From positions 310,001 to 374,000 of the forward strand of contig NZ_LIVQ01000005.1 in NCBI RefSeq assembly GCF_001905445.1: a stretch of DNA of 64,000 nucleotides. Reading direction: 5' to 3'. Position 1 is the first letter of the stretch, and each line of letters begins with the position of its first letter. The stretch is from Streptomyces sp. CB00455 (GTDB taxonomy: Bacteria; Actinomycetota; Actinomycetes; Streptomycetales; Streptomycetaceae). The notes beneath the pieces were generated by a model, which did not search any database, was not told the DNA's origin, and worked only from the letters and a program-made list of their open reading frames with translations. Made by a program: the position numbers and the translations under genes. This document shows, one piece after another, positions 60,984-64,000 of this stretch.

Positions 60984-62258
60984 ATGGAGCGGATCATCGA
61001 GGAGATACGCGAGGACCTGTCGCGCCGGATCGCCGTGGCGGCGGACCGGCTCGCCGACCGGACGCTGGCCGAGGATCCCGCCTACGCAGCCCTGCTCGGC
61101 CGGGCCGAGCTGCGCGCGCGGATCCACCACAACCTGCGCCAAGCGGTCGAGGGCCTGGTCCGCAGCTCCCGCGGCCTGCCGGTGGAACTCGCCGACGCCC
61201 GGGCCACCGGCACGCTCCGCGCCGAGCAGGGCCTCCCGCTCGCCTCGCTGCTGCGCACCTACCGCCGCGGCGGCCGGCTGCTGTGGCAGATCCTGACCGA
61301 AGCCGTGGCCTCGCACGACCGGGCGGCTCTGCCCCGCCTGCTGCCGGACGCGACGATGCTGTGGGACGTACTGGACCAGACGACGGACGCCGTCTGCGAG
61401 TCCTACCGGCGCACGGAAGCGGTCCGCTCGGACCGTGACCGGGAGCGCCGCGCCGCGCTGCTGGACATCCTGCTGGACGGCGCGCCCGCCGCCCGGGGTC
61501 CCGCCGCGCCGCAGGCCGCGACGCAGCTGGGCCTGCCCGAGCGCGGCCGCTTCGCGGTGGTCGCGGTCGCAGCGGACACCGGCGGCTCCCTCGGGGCGGC
61601 GGACGGACCGGGGGCCGGCGCGCAGAGGGCGCAAGCGCAGAGACCGGGTCCCGCCGGGGCGCCGCGCGTGCTGTGGCGGATCCGCGCCGACGGGGAGACC
61701 GGCCTGGTGGAGCTGGGCCACCATCCGCTGGAGTCCGTCACGGAACTGCTGGCGCCGCTCGGCGTCCGGGCCGGGGTCAGCCCGGTCGTGGAGACCCCGG
61801 CCGAGCTGGCCGGGGCCCGCCGGCTGGCCGCCCTGGCCCTGCGCACCGCCCCGGAATCCGGCGGTCCGCGCACCGCGCTGCTGGACGAGGGGCTGCCCGG
61901 GGCGCTGGTCGCCGCCGAGGCCGAACTCGCCGGCCGGCTGCGCCAGGTGGTGCTGGGCCCGGTACTGGCGCTGCCCGCGCCGGACCGCCGGCTGTTGCTG
62001 ACCACCCTCGGTACCTGGCTGGCCTGTCAGGGCTCGACGACCTACGCGGCGCAGCGGCTGTACTGCCACCGCAACACCGTCTCCAACCGGCTGCGGCGCA
62101 TCGAGCAGCTCACCGGCCGTTCCCTGGCGGACCCTCGGCACGTGGTGGAACTGGCCCTGGCGCACGCCGCGGTGGCCCAGCGGGCCGCCGGGGAGCAGGG
62201 CTCATTCCGGCCGGATCCGCCCGAGCGGCCTGCCCGCCGGGACGGCCCGACTCCCTGA
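60984..62258 (+). CDS. PucR family transcriptional regulator
   Basis: 424 residues. The N-terminal helical part (LRTYRRGGRLLWQILTEAVA) is the RsbRD/PucR-type sensor. The middle is a GGDEF-like beta region, and the C-terminal CdaR/HTH_30 winged helix reads YCHRNTVSNRLRRIEQLTG, RSLADPRHVVELALA. Such regulators control purine, polyketide or sugar genes; the target is unknown. ATG 60984 was chosen from length. Confidence 0.92.
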   Translation: MERIIEEIREDLSRRIAVAADRLADRTLAEDPAYAALLGRAELRARIHHNLRQAVEGLVRSSRGLPVELADARATGTLRAEQGLPLASLLRTYRRGGRLLWQILTEAVASHDRAALPRLLPDATMLWDVLDQTTDAVCESYRRTEAVRSDRDRERRAALLDILLDGAPAARGPAAPQAATQLGLPERGRFAVVAVAADTGGSLGAADGPGAGAQRAQAQRPGPAGAPRVLWRIRADGETGLVELGHHPLESVTELLAPLGVRAGVSPVVETPAELAGARRLAALALRTAPESGGPRTALLDEGLPGALVAAEAELAGRLRQVVLGPVLALPAPDRRLLLTTLGTWLACQGSTTYAAQRLYCHRNTVSNRLRRIEQLTGRSLADPRHVVELALAHAAVAQRAAGEQGSFRPDPPERPARRDGPTP

Positions 62259-62391
62259 CCGGCAGGGGAGGTTCGGCCTGCGGCCGGGGGCACGATCCGG
62301 CCGCTGCGTCGGCGGGCCCCTCCCCCGGCGGCGACGGGTGGGCGAGGCTCGGGCGGGTACCGCGCCCACGCATGCACCACCGGGAGAGACC

Positions 62392-62670
62392 ATGGCCAAC
62401 GGCCGCACGCCGCCCCCCTCCGACCGCGCCGACACCGGCGGGACCGGCTCCGGCCGACCCGTCCGGGATCTTCCGGCCACGGGCCCGGCCGCGCGTCCGG
62501 CGGCCGGTCCGGCGGCCGGGCCGACCGCCCGGCTGACCGCCGAGCTGGCCGCCGCCGAAGCCCGGGAGGCCGACCTCAGGGCCGCCCACGAGTTCTACGC
62601 GGCGGAGCGGCAGCAGGACCGGATCGCCGTCCTGCGCCTCGAACTGGACCGGCTGCACGCCCCGCGTTGA
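62392..62670 (+). CDS. Small hypothetical protein with a coiled-coil end
   Basis: 92 residues: a Pro/Ala/Gly-rich start, then a helical segment (LTAELAAAEAREADLRAAHE, QQDRIAVLRLELDRL) with coiled-coil character. GGGAGAG precedes the ATG. No family was recognised. Confidence 0.5.
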   Translation: MANGRTPPPSDRADTGGTGSGRPVRDLPATGPAARPAAGPAAGPTARLTAELAAAEAREADLRAAHEFYAAERQQDRIAVLRLELDRLHAPR

Positions 62671-62691
62671 CGACCCTGCGGGTGCGTACGC

Positions 62692-63587
62692 CTAGCGCGC
62701 GGCCGGGTCATCGGGCGCTTGCGGTGGTTTCGCCGACGCCGCCAGATAGGGGACGTCGATCACCGCCACCCCAGGGGTGAACAGCAGCCGCGCCTTCAGC
62801 CGCAGGGCGTTCTGGTTGTGCAGGGGCTGCTCCCACCAGTGCCCCACCACGTACTCGGGGATCACCACCGACAGGACGTCCGTCGAGGTGTCCCGGGCCA
62901 GTTCCTGTACGTGGGCCAGGACCGGACGCACCACCTCGCGGTACGGGGAGTGCAGGATCTTCAGCGGCAGGCCCGGGTCGTGCCGCGCCCATTCCTCGCG
63001 GAGCCGGGCGGCGTCCGCCTCGTCCGCGGCGACCGTGACGGCCGTCAGCGTGTCGGGCCGCAGAGCCTGCGCGTAGCCCAGGGCCTTCATGGTCGGGGCC
63101 TGCATCGAGGCGACGAGGTCAGCAGGACCACGAAGCCCACCGACATGGAGACCTCGTGGTCGCCCAGCGAGGGGATCGCCGAGGTGATCGCGGCGACCCC
63201 CGAGACGACGGAGACCGCCACGGTCATGACGTAGTCGACGAGCAGGGCGCCGGCGGCCGTCAGGGCGGCGGTGGGACCGAGGTTCTCGGCGCTGACGACA
63301 TAGGCGCCCCCGCCGCCGGGATAGGCGTGGCAGGTCTGGCGGTAGGAGGCGATGACCACCACGAGCAGGAAGACGATGGCGGCGGCCGCGTACCAGGTGA
63401 GGTGGAGCAGCGCGACGCCGCCGAGGGCGAGGATCAGCAGGATCTCCTCGGTGGCGTAGGCCACCGAGGAGAGCGGGTCGCTGCAGAAGATCGGCAGCGC
63501 GAGCCGTTTGGGCAGCAGGGTCTCGCCCAGGCGCGCGGTGTCGAGCGGTTCGCCGACGAGCACGCGTTTCGCATGGATACGCCTCAT
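62692..63587 (-). pseudogene. APC-family amino-acid permease with large internal deletion
   Basis: From ATG 63587 the frame encodes the N-terminus of an APC transporter (LPIFCSDPLSSVAYATEEIL, spans 1-4, YPGGGGAYVVSAENLG) to about position 63118. There the reading frame changes and the sequence resumes with the C-terminal cytoplasmic domain (QAPTMKALGYAQALRPDTLT, VIPEYVVGHWWEQPL). Intact relatives have about 12 spans and 600-700 residues. Most of the membrane part has been lost in one deletion with a frameshift. The product cannot be functional. Confidence 0.88.
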
Positions 63588-64000
63588 GGGGGAATGATCG
63601 TGCATGATTTGCGCCATTCATCCCTTTTGGTGCCTGTGTCACCCGCGCGCTCGCCCCCGGGGAGACGCGGGCCGAGTTCATTCCTCCGGGGGGATTTCGC
63701 GCGAGGCGTTGACCGGATCCACCGGACGGGACGGAGCGCCGCACACCTCGGCCGTGCGATCGATCGGCGCAGGCGCCGAGGCCGGTTTCCGGCCGCCCCT
63801 TCCGGGCCCGCTCCCCGGCGCCGCAGTCCGGTCCGCGTCTCGACCAGCGGACCGGCCGGGAGGGAGCGCCGGGGACGATCACAGGGCTCTGACCTCGGCT
63901 GACCGAAATCGTTCGTACGCGCGCAAGACCGCGGAAGGCCCTAGGCATATGCCAGGAGCAACGCTGCTCCGGATGTTGCCAAACGCCTTACAGGCCGTCG
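63588..64000. other. 413-bp right-end region without an identified gene
   Basis: Contains the leader of the broken permease and two short palindromes, GGCATATGCC (63944-63953) and GGAGCA...TGCTCC (63955-63970). A frame from ATG 63949 is open to the window edge but has a TTA codon and no recognisable sequence. Confidence 0.5.

Noticed and set aside
63949..64000. Possible gene start at the right edge, open to the window end
   Set aside because: Only 17 codons are visible, including a TTA, with no recognisable sequence and no good ribosome binding site.

Overview
The window looks like part of a Streptomyces chromosome. It is very GC-rich throughout, with GTG/TTG starts and translationally coupled genes. 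It carries actinomycete-typical families: an ECF42-type sigma factor with a YCII/DGPF partner, an HGxxPAAW-type membrane protein, a Streptomyces subtilisin inhibitor, Roadblock/LC7 genes, a CYP105-like P450 with its own ferredoxin, and many LacI-type GAGAGCGCTCTC operators. No rRNA, tRNA or CRISPR array was seen. The mixture of regulators, secreted sugar hydrolases and many broken genes suggests accessory DNA rather than core chromosome, but position on the chromosome cannot be proven from 64 kb.

Layout. 1-5.1 kb: end of an ABC exporter operon, a stand-alone condensation-domain enzyme, a frameshifted ECF42 sigma factor with its YCII partner, and a DoxX-like membrane protein. 5.2-14.5 kb: a degenerate thioredoxin, P450 plus ferredoxin, DUF1304 plus TetR behind a striking repeat/operator region, a cold-shock protein, a MarR regulator, a DEAD-box helicase, a methyltransferase and small conserved genes. 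14.5-15.7 kb holds no convincing gene. 15.7-22.1 kb: a tandem SUKH-domain protein and then the main find, a two-gene RNA-repair operon. Its first gene fuses an RNA ligase to a polynucleotide-kinase-like P-loop domain. Its second fuses an MJ1316 domain, an endonuclease/exonuclease/phosphatase domain, a 2H phosphoesterase and a module that reads like a eukaryotic poly(A) polymerase.

22.4-36 kb is sugar-oriented: a secreted beta-helix protein with a CBM32 domain, a CBM32 remnant behind an intact LacI-type operator, a ROK-regulated ABC sugar importer with a GH1 beta-glucosidase, and a GH3 beta-glucosidase remnant behind a 40-bp palindrome. It also has an erythromycin-esterase-like protein and a second, different RNA ligase (DRB0094 type). 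36.6-42.6 kb: a MITE-like element, an SDR tail, DUF1062, a lipoprotein with a TTA codon at position 3, a MerR regulator with a classic 19-bp-spacer promoter, and a YafY/WYL regulator facing a DUF3224 gene. 42.7-47.6 kb: two large secreted proteins (propeller-FN3-LamG-DNRLRE and a GH5 glycanase). 48-54 kb: an MFS gene split into two opposed halves, a CRP-like domain protein, SSI, GNAT, sirtuin and VOC proteins. 54-57.7 kb: one long GT2/TagF-like wall-polymer synthase. 57.9-60.6 kb: an operon of three Roadblock proteins, a PatA-like protein and a small IclR-type HTH, with no GTPase. The end holds a PucR regulator and an internally deleted APC permease.

At least eight genes are broken: the ECF42 frameshift, CBM32 and GH3 remnants, a Tn3 transposase tail, an SDR tail, a P-loop kinase remnant, the split MFS gene and the deleted APC permease. 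In two cases the operator and ribosome binding site survived while the enzyme did not. All domain calls are by eye from motifs and family memory; no search was run.
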